Below are positions 43,233 to 51,545 of a stretch of DNA of 51,545 bases, piece by piece (position 1 is the stretch's first letter; the number at the start of each line of letters is the position of its first letter). A program made the translations under genes and the position numbers. The DNA is from Clostridia bacterium (lineage in GTDB: Bacteria > Bacillota > Clostridia > Oscillospirales > CAG-272): positions 1 to 51,545 of the forward strand of contig JAFUKI010000011.1 of assembly GCA_017467815.1 (NCBI GenBank), read 5' to 3'. The notes beneath the pieces were generated by a model that did not search any database, was not told the origin of the DNA, and was given only the letters and a program-made list of their open reading frames with translations.

Positions 43233-44450
43233 ATGATTGAACGTGAAAAATTACTTGATTCTATTACCCGTGCCTGCACATGGCTGACGGATATTTCCCA
43301 GATACAAACTGAACGGATTCCCACCGAGTGTCTGCACTATTCCCCTATGCAGAAAAGCTGGAAAGGTTCTTTTCGCGGAGAATACAATACCGGCAAACAG
43401 CAATGGGGTATGTTTTGTCCTGTATGGCACAGCGGACAGGCTGCGAAAGCTTTATGTATGGCGTATCAGCTGACCGGTGAGAAAAAATGGCTGGATTCCG
43501 CCATTTCCGCCGGAGATTTTCTCCTCAACCAACAGGTTACAGAGGAGACCAGTCCTGAATTCGGTCTGATTTACGCCATTGAAGATTACCCCGACTGTGT
43601 CAACACCTCTGCGATTCTGGAATCCATGGAAGGACTCTTGTGGCTTTCTGAGGTTACCGGTGACCAGAAATACACAATCGCTGCTCATCGTGCAGTATCC
43701 TGGGTACGGGACAATGCTTACATGGGTGACGGGCATTTCAGAGACAATTATTCTTTGACGGAACACAGATTCTTGCTGCCCGAATGGATGAATTACTGGG
43801 AACCGCCGGCTGGTTATCCCAAGCGCGAAGGACGACCTCTGGCAGATGATGCCATTTTCCTCAAGATGTACAAACTGACCGGCGAACAGTCCTTCCGCGA
43901 TGTTTTCTACACTATTGCAGACCATCTGCGTACACATGAAGTACCGGCAGGTACTTGGAACAATTATCAGCCGTCCGATGGATTACAGGGACTTTCTCAT
44001 CCCCGTCAGTCGTTCTGGTGGGGGATGCCGATGTATGATGCTTATATGGATACCGGTGACATTGTATATTATAATTCCCTGCGTCGGTGCGGTGAATGGT
44101 ATCTGCGTGCGCAGAGACAGGACGGCAGTTTGTTCCGCAGTACGGATCTGGCGTTCAACACCCCGGCATTTGGACTTTGCAGCAGCGGCATTTCCTGTGC
44201 TTCCCTTCTCTGGATGCGGCTGTATTCCGTTGATCGTGATGAGAAATGGATGGAAGCTGTCGAGCGCGCATTGCAGTTCAACATGAAGGTACAGTTCCGC
44301 AATGTTTCCGACGGAAATCTGTCAGGAGCGATTCTGGAACGCACACAGTTTGTTGCCGGCAGTGATGCATCACCTTATCACCTGCGGGATCTGGGGACAA
44401 TTTTCTTCATTCAGGCTGCTGTACGGTACATAGAAATGATGTACTCCTGA
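43233..44450 (+). CDS. Six-hairpin glycosidase-like protein, unassigned
   Basis: A 405-residue soluble protein starting at ATG 43233 with AAAGGAG upstream. It has repeated paired helices with alternating WL/WV and G..FL..Q motifs (GQAAKALCMAYQLTGEKKWL, AILESMEGLLWLSEVTGDQK, MYKLTGEQSFRDVFYTIADH), the pattern of an (alpha/alpha)6 barrel as in GH88/GH127-like hydrolases, N-acylglucosamine 2-epimerases and lanthionine-cyclase folds. It has no signal peptide. Aromatic and acidic residues line the repeats, but I cannot place catalytic residues or a family. A carbohydrate-processing role is inferred from fold alone. Confidence 0.65.
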   Translation: MIEREKLLDSITRACTWLTDISQIQTERIPTECLHYSPMQKSWKGSFRGEYNTGKQQWGMFCPVWHSGQAAKALCMAYQLTGEKKWLDSAISAGDFLLNQQVTEETSPEFGLIYAIEDYPDCVNTSAILESMEGLLWLSEVTGDQKYTIAAHRAVSWVRDNAYMGDGHFRDNYSLTEHRFLLPEWMNYWEPPAGYPKREGRPLADDAIFLKMYKLTGEQSFRDVFYTIADHLRTHEVPAGTWNNYQPSDGLQGLSHPRQSFWWGMPMYDAYMDTGDIVYYNSLRRCGEWYLRAQRQDGSLFRSTDLAFNTPAFGLCSSGISCASLLWMRLYSVDRDEKWMEAVERALQFNMKVQFRNVSDGNLSGAILERTQFVAGSDASPYHLRDLGTIFFIQAAVRYIEMMYS

Positions 44451-44480
44451 CGCTTACTATATCCTCTGAAGGATAGTTTT

Positions 44481-44517
44481 AAAGGCACTTATGACTTTTT
44501 GCCATAAGCGCCTTTTT
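44481..44517. terminator. Terminator between converging genes
   Basis: AAAGGCACTTATG (44481-44493) pairs with CATAAGCGCCTTT (44503-44515), one mismatch, and has T-runs on both strands. It serves the six-hairpin gene (plus) and nnr (minus). Confidence 0.85.
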
Positions 44518-44543
44518 GTTTACAATATTTCGAACGGAATGTT

Positions 44544-46079
44544 TTATTCTGTTTCCGCCAATGTTCCTGCCGCACGCATCATTTCCGTCACAGCCTGCGG
44601 AATGTATTTGGCTGTATCGGAAGATATCATACTGATGGGATTGCTCTCCGCCTGCGCCATTTCCCCTGCCAGTCCTGCAATATAGGCGCCGCAGGAAACC
44701 GTTTCGGGATTGGCGGGAGCATAGCCGAGAAGCCCTGCCAGAATGCCGGACAATACATCTCCGCTTCCGGCAGTTCCCATTCCCGGACAGCCGCGGGGGA
44801 TCAGCCATGTGTCCTCACCGTCCGTTACCACGGTGGATGTTCCCTTCAGCAGCAGGCATACGCCGGTTTCTTTGGCGTATTTTTCAGCATTTTCCACGGG
44901 ACTTTGGAAGATTTCGCTCATGGGAATGCCGCTGATTCTCTCGAATTCCTTCGGGTGCGGGGTAAGGACGATCTGCGCTTTGGTTTTTCTGAAAATGGAT
45001 CTATCCAAAGCTGCCAGTGTGTTCAGACCGTCCGCATCAATCAGCAGTCGTTTGTCGTAGTTTTCCAGAATATAAGTGAGGATTTTTCCGTTGTCCGGTC
45101 CTTTTCCCCAACCCATTCCAACAGCCATTGCCGCAGTAGATGCCATTGCCTCGTCCAGTTTTTCCGGTGAGAAGCACATGAATCCCTCCTTATCCGGAAT
45201 CCCGAAAACGGTACTTTCCAGAATATGGGGTGTCAGGGCAGGCAGCAGGGATTCTCCCACAGCCAGCCGCACCACGCCGCATCCGCTTCGCAGGGCACTG
45301 TATCCCAGATTCGCCAGTTTTACAGCGCCGCCATAAGAAGCACATCCGCCGAGAATGGTAACATATCCGTAGGTTCCTTTATGGGAATTGTGTACTCTGT
45401 GCCGCAGAACATTGCCGAAGTCACCGTTATCCGGTACTTTTACACCTTTCTGCACCAGTTTGATACCGATATCCCGGTTCACCAGTTTTCCGGTCATGTC
45501 TTTGCCGTTCCCCAGGTAGTGACCGTACTTGGGATTTCCGATGGAAACAGTCAGGTTGGCTTGTATGCACAGGGGAAGGTTGTTTTCATCATAGGAAACA
45601 CTGCCGTTATCCCCGTTCAATCCGCTGGGAATGTCGATGCTGATCACGACGGCATCGCTGTTGTTTACGGCACGGATCATGTCGGCAGCGTTCCCTTCCG
45701 GTTTTCCGCGGAAGCCTGTACCGAATAAGCAGTCAGCAATTTCTCTGTATCCCCGGAGGTTCATGCCTTCCTGCCACAATGTTATGGGAATACCGGCGGA
45801 TCGGCATTGGTCGTAATAATATCTGCCGTCCGGGGAAAAACGTTCTTCCGCCAGAAAAATCCGACAGGGGATTCCCTTTTTGACAAGGAGCAATGCCAGA
45901 ACATAGCCGTCACCGCCGTTATTGCCGCTGCCGCACAGGATCGCCGTTTCTCCCTGCCAGTCATAGCTTGCAAAAATCCCCTCTCCGGCACGGCGCATCA
46001 GTTCTATAGCCGGAATCCCGCCGGCGATGGTGGCACGGTCACTTTCCCGCATACATGCATTGGATACTGCTGTAATCAT
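44544..46079 (-). CDS. nnr: Bifunctional NAD(P)H-hydrate epimerase / ADP-dependent dehydratase
   Basis: A 511-residue two-domain repair enzyme. The N-terminal YjeF_N domain (1-215) shows AILCGSGNNGGDGYV, DCLFGTGFRG and VISIDIPSGLNGD; the C-terminal ribokinase-fold domain (225-511) shows YVTILGGCASYGGAVKLA, VLTPHPKEFERI and the GTAGSGDVLSGILAG loop. It epimerises and then dehydrates hydrated NAD(P)H, restoring the cofactor. It lies 78 bases after recG on the minus strand and is probably read from the recG promoter. Confidence 0.95.
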   Translation of the reverse strand: MITAVSNACMRESDRATIAGGIPAIELMRRAGEGIFASYDWQGETAILCGSGNNGGDGYVLALLLVKKGIPCRIFLAEERFSPDGRYYYDQCRSAGIPITLWQEGMNLRGYREIADCLFGTGFRGKPEGNAADMIRAVNNSDAVVISIDIPSGLNGDNGSVSYDENNLPLCIQANLTVSIGNPKYGHYLGNGKDMTGKLVNRDIGIKLVQKGVKVPDNGDFGNVLRHRVHNSHKGTYGYVTILGGCASYGGAVKLANLGYSALRSGCGVVRLAVGESLLPALTPHILESTVFGIPDKEGFMCFSPEKLDEAMASTAAMAVGMGWGKGPDNGKILTYILENYDKRLLIDADGLNTLAALDRSIFRKTKAQIVLTPHPKEFERISGIPMSEIFQSPVENAEKYAKETGVCLLLKGTSTVVTDGEDTWLIPRGCPGMGTAGSGDVLSGILAGLLGYAPANPETVSCGAYIAGLAGEMAQAESNPISMISSDTAKYIPQAVTEMMRAAGTLAETE

Positions 46080-46157
46080 ATTTTCTTCAACAAGTGCATC
46101 CTGCTGTCAGCGCAAATTCCATTTTACCGACGCCGGCAACAGGATGTTTTTCCTTTC

Positions 46158-48344
46158 TTAATTCATCGTATGGCTTCCTCCCTGCAGCAGATTTTCCATA
46201 CGCTGCCACAACAGAGGATACCGCTTCTTTTCCGAATCTGTATCGGCGATCCGCTTGGCTTCTCTGGCTGCAAGTTCCACAAATTCCACATCCCTGCAGC
46301 CGGCAGCCAGACGGAAACGGTCCTCGCCATGCTGTCTTGTACCGGTTTTATCCACAAAATCTCCGGGACCTCTCAGCATCAGGTCGTATTCCGCAATGGC
46401 ATATCCATCATAATTCTGCTTGATGACGCGCAGACGTTCCATGGAATCTTCGTTGCGGCTGTCCGTTACCAGAATGAAATAGGATTTCGCACTGCCTCTC
46501 CCCACACGTCCTCTCAGCTGATGGAGCTGGGACAGACCGAAGCGTTCCGCATTTTCCACGATCATCAGGGTCGCGTTGGGTACATTTACCCCGACTTCGA
46601 TGACGGTGGTGGATACAAGTACCTGCATTTCCCCGCTGCAGAACCGGTTCATGACGCTTTCCTTCTCCGCGGCTTTCATTTTTCCGTGTACAAATCCGAT
46701 TTCCAGTTCCGGTAATTCTTCCGACAGGGTTTTGGCGTATTCGACTGCCGCTTTCAATGCCGGCGTATCGGAATCCTCGTCGTATAAGGACAAGTTCGAC
46801 ATATCGTCCGGATCGTTTGACTGTTTTTCACTTTTTTCCGGATTTTCTTCCACCGCCGGGCAGACGATATAGGTCTGATGCCCTTCGGCTGCCTGTTTTC
46901 GGATAAATCCAAGCATTCTTTCATGATATGTACTGTCTACGACAAAGGTATCTACCCGCTGGCGTCCTTTGGGCAGTTCATCTATCCGTGAAACATCCAG
47001 TCCGCCGTATGCGACCAGGGACAATGTACGGGGAATCGGGGTGGCACTCATCACGAGGCAATGGCAATCCCGACCCTTATCCAATATCGCCGCTCTCTGC
47101 ATAACGCCGAAACGATGCTGTTCATCAATGATCACAAGACCAAGGGAGTCAATCCGTACATCTTCCGTCAGCAGTGCGTGGGTGCCGATGATCAGGCCAA
47201 TACCGTTTACGCCGGTTTCGTCCGTTCTGATGGTGAGATTGTCGTCGCACAGACCTTCAAGGATGGCACTGCGCTGTTTTTTCGGGACTGAACCAGTCAG
47301 CAAAGCACAACGGATACCAAACTTTGCAAACAGCGGTTCCAGGTCGGCATAGTGCTGATTCGCAAGGATTTCCGTAGGCACCAGCAAGGCACAGCGGTAC
47401 CCGTTTTGTATTGCCAGATATGCCGCATATGCCGCAACGATTGTTTTGCCGCTGCCTACATCACCGATCAGGATACGGTTCATGGCATATGCGCCTGCCA
47501 TATCTGCAGCTATCTCCGTTACGCATCTCTTTTGCGCACCGGTCAGGGCATAGGGCAGTCCGGCAAGGAAGCCGGAGGCATCCGTATTCCGGATCGGGCT
47601 GGAATTCGGGACTTTGTACACCGCATTGTTATGTGCCATCGCCAAAAAACGGATGAACAGTTCCTCAAACACAAGGCGGCGTTTGGCGGCTTCCAGATGT
47701 TCCATGGATGCCGGGCGGTGGAGTGCTCCCAGCATGAACGTTCTGGATGGCAGTCCCACGCCCTGCAGTACCTCCGTGGGAAGATATTCCGTTATCTCTC
47801 CCGCACATCTGCGGAGTGCTTCGTCGGTATACCGGTACATCTGGTTCTGCTTTAGGTTTCCCGTCAGCGGATAGACCGGCACGATCTCTCTCAGCGGCTT
47901 GTCTTCCGTATAGGCTTCGTATATGGGATTGGTACACTGGAGACGGTTTTTGAACTCCGCAGAAAACCGTCCGAAAAAGCGGAACACGGCTCCTGTGTGC
48001 ATATTGTCTTTTACATACGGTGCGTTGAAATACAGAATCTCACAGCTGCCCGTATCGTCGAATGCACGGAATTTTGTGATGGACATCCCCCGGCGGATCA
48101 CCCGGTACTGGGGTTCCGATGCCACGGTCAGTATGGCGGCATACGGGGTATTCGGTGCCGTTTCCAGGGATGCGCGGATCTCGGCAAGGGTACGGATATC
48201 CCCTCTGTTCTGATAGGCTCTGGGATAACAGGAAACAAGATCCCCTAATGTACGGATCCCGGCTTTTTCCAGTGCTTCCCTGCGTGCCTGTCCGACACCG
48301 CTCAGTTCCGCTACACTGCAGTTCCACTGCTGTCCGTTCATCAT
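46158..48344 (-). CDS. recG: ATP-dependent DNA helicase RecG
   Basis: A 728-residue helicase that reverses stalled replication forks and migrates Holliday junctions. N-terminal wedge domain (about 20-240; GVGQARREALEKAGIRTLGD, FNAPYVKDNM), helicase motif I IGDVGSGKTIVAA, motif II IDEQHRFG, SATPIPRTL, and the C-terminal QLRGRVGRG motif VI. I start it at the ATG at 48344, placing AGGAGG 11 bases upstream; longer readings from 48368 or 48419 lack a ribosome site. It heads a minus-strand unit with nnr. Confidence 0.95.
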   Translation of the reverse strand: MMNGQQWNCSVAELSGVGQARREALEKAGIRTLGDLVSCYPRAYQNRGDIRTLAEIRASLETAPNTPYAAILTVASEPQYRVIRRGMSITKFRAFDDTGSCEILYFNAPYVKDNMHTGAVFRFFGRFSAEFKNRLQCTNPIYEAYTEDKPLREIVPVYPLTGNLKQNQMYRYTDEALRRCAGEITEYLPTEVLQGVGLPSRTFMLGALHRPASMEHLEAAKRRLVFEELFIRFLAMAHNNAVYKVPNSSPIRNTDASGFLAGLPYALTGAQKRCVTEIAADMAGAYAMNRILIGDVGSGKTIVAAYAAYLAIQNGYRCALLVPTEILANQHYADLEPLFAKFGIRCALLTGSVPKKQRSAILEGLCDDNLTIRTDETGVNGIGLIIGTHALLTEDVRIDSLGLVIIDEQHRFGVMQRAAILDKGRDCHCLVMSATPIPRTLSLVAYGGLDVSRIDELPKGRQRVDTFVVDSTYHERMLGFIRKQAAEGHQTYIVCPAVEENPEKSEKQSNDPDDMSNLSLYDEDSDTPALKAAVEYAKTLSEELPELEIGFVHGKMKAAEKESVMNRFCSGEMQVLVSTTVIEVGVNVPNATLMIVENAERFGLSQLHQLRGRVGRGSAKSYFILVTDSRNEDSMERLRVIKQNYDGYAIAEYDLMLRGPGDFVDKTGTRQHGEDRFRLAAGCRDVEFVELAAREAKRIADTDSEKKRYPLLWQRMENLLQGGSHTMN

Positions 48345-48390
48345 ATCCGTCGGCACCTCCTTCTGCATACATGATCTTTTCTTCGGTTTT

Positions 48391-48419
48391 ATGGTATCAT
48401 AAATACGCATACTTTTCAA
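48391..48419 (-). promoter_or_regulatory. Promoter of recG-nnr
   Basis: Minus strand TTGAAA (48414-48419), 17-base spacer, TACCAT (48391-48396). The -10 is moderate. Confidence 0.45.
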
Positions 48420-48522
48420 GTGACTTGCGTAAACTTTATATTTTTTTGTGTATGTTTGATATATTTATTCTGTAAAAGTTTTTTTCTTTCTCTTATATGA
48501 ATGAATATTTTCGCAAAAACCA

Positions 48523-48551
48523 TTGCTTTTTATGTATGTTTATGTTATAAT
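48523..48551 (+). promoter_or_regulatory. Sigma-A promoter of the amino-acid ABC operon
   Basis: TTGCTT (48523-48528), 17-base spacer, TATAAT (48546-48551), with TGT extended -10. Same hexamers and spacing as at 12888 and 25109. Confidence 0.8.
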
Positions 48552-48630
48552 ATGCACATTGGGCGGAAACACTTCGCTCACGCATCGTGTATGCTTATTT
48601 TTTTATTACATTTTTAAGGAGACTCACAAG

Positions 48631-49476
48631 ATGAAAAAGGTTTTATCCCTCGTTCTGGCTGCTCTGATGCTGGGTACCCTGCTCGTATCCTGCGGCACTT
48701 CCAATGAACCTGTTGTTAAGGTAATCGAAATCGACCTGACCGAAGAAGAATACGCTTTCGGTGTTGACAAGACCCAGCCCGAACTGCTGGAAAAGGTTAA
48801 TGCATTCCTGGCAGAAATTCAGGCAAACGGCAAGTTTGAAGAAATCTGCAACAATTACTTCGGCGACGGTACTCCCGTTCCCGTAACTTCCGCTGTTGAA
48901 GATCCCTCCAAGGATCAGCTGGTTGTTGCTACCAACGCTGCTTTCGAACCCTTTGAATACATGGAAGGCGACAAATATCTGGGTATCGACATGGAAATCG
49001 CTGCTGCTCTCGCTGAATATCTGGGTCTGGAACTGGTTATCTCCAACATGGAATTCGACGCTGTATGCCTGTCCGTTGGTCAGCAGAAGTGTGACATCGC
49101 TATGGCCGGTCTGACCGTTAAGCCTGACCGCGAAGAATATGTTACTTTCTCCGATTCCTACTACAACGCATCCCAGAAGCTCATCGTTGCTGCTGACAGC
49201 ACTGAATTCGATGCCTGCACCGACGCTGCTGCTGTAGAAGCTATTCTGGCTGCAAAGGATGCATCCACCATCATTGGTGTTCAGACCGGTACCACAGGTC
49301 AGTTCTATGTAGAAGGCGATGCTGAATGGGGCTTCAACGGCTTCCCCGTAACCTGCACCGGTTACAAGAACGGTTCCATGGCTGTTCAGGACCTGATCAA
49401 CGGCAACATTCAGTATGTGATCATCGACTCCGCTCCTGCTGATGCCATCACCGCTGCCATCAACGAAATGAACTAA
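48631..49476 (+). CDS. Polar amino-acid ABC substrate-binding lipoprotein, apparently circularly permuted
   Basis: A 281-residue SBP_bac_3-type lipoprotein: signal peptide, lipobox LLVSC with Cys 21. The classical domain start is at about 95 (DQLVVATNAAFEPFEYMEGD, LGIDMEIAAALAEYLG), then IAMAGLTVKPDREEYVTFSD and IGVQTGTTGQFYVE. The protein stops right after the DLINGNIQYVIIDSAPAD segment. The piece that normally follows in this family ('eeYaiavkKgd.eLl..vN..l..l..dG....I..Kyfg') is instead at residues 37-78 (EEEYAFGVDKTQPELLEKVN, then GKFEEICNNYFG). This is the signature of a circular permutation. It should bind amino acids for the GlnP/GlnQ-like genes that follow. Confidence 0.9.
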   Translation: MKKVLSLVLAALMLGTLLVSCGTSNEPVVKVIEIDLTEEEYAFGVDKTQPELLEKVNAFLAEIQANGKFEEICNNYFGDGTPVPVTSAVEDPSKDQLVVATNAAFEPFEYMEGDKYLGIDMEIAAALAEYLGLELVISNMEFDAVCLSVGQQKCDIAMAGLTVKPDREEYVTFSDSYYNASQKLIVAADSTEFDACTDAAAVEAILAAKDASTIIGVQTGTTGQFYVEGDAEWGFNGFPVTCTGYKNGSMAVQDLINGNIQYVIIDSAPADAITAAINEMN

Positions 49477-49504
49477 GGGATATCCCTCATAGGTCAAGCT
49501 TTAT

Positions 49505-49536
49505 ACTCCCTCACTGTACATAGTCCGTGGGGGAGT
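49505..49536 (+). promoter_or_regulatory. Intercistronic hairpin after the amino-acid binding protein
   Basis: ACTCCCTCAC (49505-49514) pairs with GTGGGGGAGT (49527-49536), one G-T pair, without a strong T-run. Its place matches the hairpins after the other two binding-protein genes. Confidence 0.7.
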
Positions 49537-49569
49537 TGCTTGTTACTGACTCACTACAAGGATACATAC

Positions 49570-50280
49570 ATGGGAAATTTTGATAAAAAAATTGATAAAT
49601 TCATAGAGATCTTCATAGACCAGAACGGTTATGTGAAGGTTCTGGAAGGTCTGCAGAACACCCTGCTGATTGCCATTACCGGTCTGATCATCGGTGTGAT
49701 CATCGGTACTCTGATCGCAACGGTGCGCGTTGTTCCCAAATATAAGACTTTACCAAAGGTGCTGAATGCCATCTGTACGGTTTATGTGGGATTCTTCCGC
49801 GGTACGCCTATGACGGTTCAGCTGCTGTTGTTCTATTATGTACTGCTTCCCCTGATGGGCATACGGATCACCGGTGTGAATGTCTCCATTCTGGTTTTCG
49901 GTCTGAACTCCGGGGCATATATTTCCGAAGTCATGCGCGGCGGTATCCAGTCTGTGGACAGCGGTCAGATGGAAGCCGGCCGTGCGGTAGGGCTTTCCTT
50001 CCCCGTTACCATGATGAAGATCGTGATCCCTCAGGCTATCAAGAACATTCTGCCCACAATGGGTAACGAATTCATTGCCCTGATCAAGGAAACTTCCGTT
50101 GTCAGCTTCGTAGGTGCGGCGGATCTGTATGTTGCTTTCAACTACATCGGTTCCAACAGTTACGAATTCATGGTGCCGTATCTGGTTATGGCAATTATCT
50201 ATATTGCCCTCGTTATGCTGATCACGCTGGGCATCAAACTGATGGAAAGGGGGCTGGCTAAGAGTGATAGACGTCATTGA
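49570..50280 (+). CDS. Polar amino-acid ABC permease (GlnP/HisM type)
   Basis: A 236-residue permease starting at ATG 49570 with AAGGAT 8 bases before it. Family marks: [36 protein letters not shown], the coupling region [20 protein letters not shown], then [32 protein letters not shown], and [10 protein letters not shown]. It has about five membrane helices and probably forms a homodimeric channel because no second permease gene is present. Its 3' end overlaps the ATPase gene by 17 bases. Confidence 0.94.
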   Translation: MGNFDKKIDKFIEIFIDQNGYVKVLEGLQNTLLIAITGLIIGVIIGTLIATVRVVPKYKTLPKVLNAICTVYVGFFRGTPMTVQLLLFYYVLLPLMGIRITGVNVSILVFGLNSGAYISEVMRGGIQSVDSGQMEAGRAVGLSFPVTMMKIVIPQAIKNILPTMGNEFIALIKETSVVSFVGAADLYVAFNYIGSNSYEFMVPYLVMAIIYIALVMLITLGIKLMERGLAKSDRRH

Positions 50281-51094
50281 TCTGCAGAAAAGTTTCGGTA
50301 AAAACGATGTTCTGAAGGGCATCAATATTACCATCAACAAAGGCGATATTGTCTGCGTCATCGGTCCCTCCGGCTGCGGCAAGTCCACATTCCTGCGCTG
50401 CCTCAACTGTATGGAAGACCCCACCGGCGGCAGTATCATTTTCAAGGGCGTGGATATTGCGGATATGAAGGTGGACATCAACACCCATAGAAGATATATG
50501 GGTATGGTGTTCCAGCAGTTCAATCTGTTCAACAACAAGTCCGTGATCCAGAATATCATGCTGGCTCCGGTGTACCTGGGAATTCAGGATCTGAAAAAAG
50601 CCAAGCGTCACAATGCGCTGGTGAAATTCACAAACCTGTTCCGGAGTGCAAAAAACAAAAAAGAACTGACACCCATTACGACTACCAAAGCGCAGATCCG
50701 CGCGGAAGCCAAGGAAAATGCGTTTCGTCTGCTGCAGCGCATCGGTCTGGAGGACAAAGCTGATATGTACCCCGCCACCCTTTCCGGCGGTCAGAAGCAG
50801 CGTATTGCCATTGTCCGCGCGCTGGCGATGAATCCCGATGTCATTCTGTTCGACGAACCCACCTCCGCTCTTGACCCCGAAATGGTCGGAGAAGTTCTGG
50901 ATCTGATGAAAGCACTGGCGGAAGAAGGCATGACCATGGTAATTGTCACCCATGAAATGGGATTTGCCCGTGAAGTTGCCAATCGCGTGATCTTCATTGA
51001 CGAAGGCAGGATTCTGGAAGAAGCGGAACCTCATGCATTTTTTGATCATCCGAAGAATCCCCGTCTGAAGGAATTCTTATCCAAAGTATTGTAA
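50264..51094 (+). CDS. Polar amino-acid ABC ATPase (GlnQ type) with basic insertion
   Basis: A 276-residue ATPase; the family norm is about 240-250. GTG start at 50264, inside the permease gene. Walker A GPSGCGKS at 34-41, Q-loop VFQQFNLF at 82-89, signature LSGGQKQR at 163-170, [36 protein letters not shown]. Between Q-loop and signature there are about 30-35 extra residues (about 108-145), Lys/Arg-rich ([20 protein letters not shown]). The motor is otherwise intact. Two ATPases of the second peptide operon also carry Lys-rich insertions. Confidence 0.94.
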   Translation: MIDVIDLQKSFGKNDVLKGINITINKGDIVCVIGPSGCGKSTFLRCLNCMEDPTGGSIIFKGVDIADMKVDINTHRRYMGMVFQQFNLFNNKSVIQNIMLAPVYLGIQDLKKAKRHNALVKFTNLFRSAKNKKELTPITTTKAQIRAEAKENAFRLLQRIGLEDKADMYPATLSGGQKQRIAIVRALAMNPDVILFDEPTSALDPEMVGEVLDLMKALAEEGMTMVIVTHEMGFAREVANRVIFIDEGRILEEAEPHAFFDHPKNPRLKEFLSKVL

Positions 51095-51110
51095 CGGAAA
51101 TAGTATTTGA

Positions 51111-51272
51111 GTGTTAGAAGTGAACGGAAACTTTGTCACTGTATTTGACGCTCCCGTTAATGGACATGAACCTGAGAATATCAGTATTGCAGACGGGACT
51201 GTTTATGTTGGTTCCAGTGGAGAAGATGGTTCCATACTGTGGAAGATCATTCCCCCCGAAGGGTTGCTGTAA
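51111..51272 (+). pseudogene. Short orphan ORF, probably a gene remnant
   Basis: A frame of 53 codons from GTG 51111 (stop TGA directly upstream) to TAA at 51270. It has beta-propeller-like strand texture (VNGNFVTVFDAP, ENISIADGTVYVGSSGEDG, ILWKI). There is no ribosome site. It probably is the C-terminal end of a larger lost protein; the family is not identified. Confidence 0.4.
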
Positions 51273-51296
51273 TACCTGTTTCATCCCCAAAAAAAG

Positions 51297-51338
51297 ACAG
51301 CACAGAGAACAAGCAAAACGTTTTCTGTGCTGTTTCTC
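51297..51338 (+). terminator. Terminator after the amino-acid ABC operon
   Basis: ACAGCACAGAGAAC (51297-51310) pairs with GTTTTCTGTGCTGT (51320-51333), one G-T pair, followed by TTTC. Confidence 0.8.
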
Positions 51339-51443
51339 GTTTATGTTATAACAGGTATACTCCACATCCGGAATCTCAATTCCTGTTGTCAGTAATGGAC
51401 CAACTGTTATGGTACAATAGATAAGTAACAAAGGAAATATAGA

Positions 51444-51510
51444 AAAGACAACTCAAAAAAGGTAAGATGTAAGCGACCAAACCAACATCAAGCCAAAGGA
51501 GTTGTCTTTC
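51444..51510 (+). promoter_or_regulatory. Long-range stem covering the ribosome site of the edge gene
   Basis: AAAGACAACTC (51444-51454) is the exact reverse complement of GAGTTGTCTTT (51499-51509), which includes the 3' half of the ribosome site AAAGGAG (51495-51501). In a long transcript from upstream the stem would hide the site. A TACAAT at 51413-51418 preceded by TGG may be the gene's own -10. Confidence 0.5.
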
Positions 51511-51545
51511 CATGAATAGTATAGCATCGAAGTATCGGTTTTGTC
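51511..51545 (+). CDS. Start of a probable transposase (partial)
   Basis: Eleven full codons are visible from the ATG at 51511 (MNSIASKYRFC) before the window ends. AAAGGAG lies 9 bases upstream. The opening resembles integrase/helix-turn-helix transposases of gut Clostridia as I recall them, and the ribosome site is hidden in a stem, a known safeguard of insertion sequences. Too little is present for a firm assignment. Confidence 0.35.

Noticed and set aside
46097..46146. Inverted repeat with a T-run on the plus strand between recG and nnr
   Set aside because: It faces the wrong way for these minus-strand genes, has a mismatch and a large loop; I see no plus-strand transcript for it to end.

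Overview
The window looks like a chromosomal segment of a spore-forming Bacillota of class Clostridia, probably a gut-type Oscillospiraceae/Christensenellales-like anaerobe. The reasons are the cotJABC spore-coat operon, a serine recombinase of the clostridial TnpX/SpoIVCA type, consensus sigma-A promoters (often with an extended -10), AGGAGG-type ribosome sites with some GTG/TTG starts, and a Na+-symporter plus ferredoxin-type aldo/keto reductase repertoire. GC is near 50%. I saw no rRNA, tRNA or CRISPR array.

Layout: 1-113 is the 3' end of serA. 370-3742 (minus strand) holds exonuclease III with a CBM9-like protein, and a DUF6807 protein with a xylose-isomerase-type TIM barrel. 4241-7651 holds a small DUF6514-like protein, ComEC, DUF1294 and RNase HI. 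7771-9371 is a cotJA-cotJB-cotJC operon with a Cys/Gly/Asn-repeat CotJA and a CotJC that has lost its normal tail. 9388-12699 holds gene remnants, a membrane protein, an MFS transporter and a nitroreductase. 12949-21894 is a complete peptide-uptake operon: lipoprotein, two permeases, a fused double ATPase, a membrane protein, an amidohydrolase and an M20 peptidase. 21930-22047 is a probable stand-alone small RNA. 22222-24926 holds an Fe-S aldo/keto reductase and, divergently, a purine permease.

25203-34078 is a second oligopeptide-type ABC operon. Its binding protein, one permease and both ATPases are much larger than the family norm because of lineage-specific insertions, including about 370 helical residues inside one ATPase. 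34230-35937 is a small acidic ORF plus a large serine recombinase. 36029-41411 is a sugar locus: AraC regulator, GPH-type transporter and GH2 beta-galactosidase. It is followed by a stray 3' fragment of a cotJC gene that matches what the cotJC at 8784-9371 lacks. 41722-44450 holds an NSS-family Na+ symporter and a six-hairpin-glycosidase-like protein. 44544-48344 (minus) is recG followed by nnr. 48631-51094 is a polar amino-acid ABC transporter whose binding protein appears circularly permuted. The right edge carries a remnant ORF and the start of a probable transposase.

The three ABC systems share a pattern: a lipoprotein gene behind a TTGCTT-17-TATAAT promoter, then an intercistronic hairpin, then lower-demand permease and ATPase genes. 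Together they describe an organism living mainly on peptides, amino acids and beta-galactosides. The most unusual signals are the permuted binding protein, the expanded ABC transporter, the split cotJC and the unassigned small RNA.
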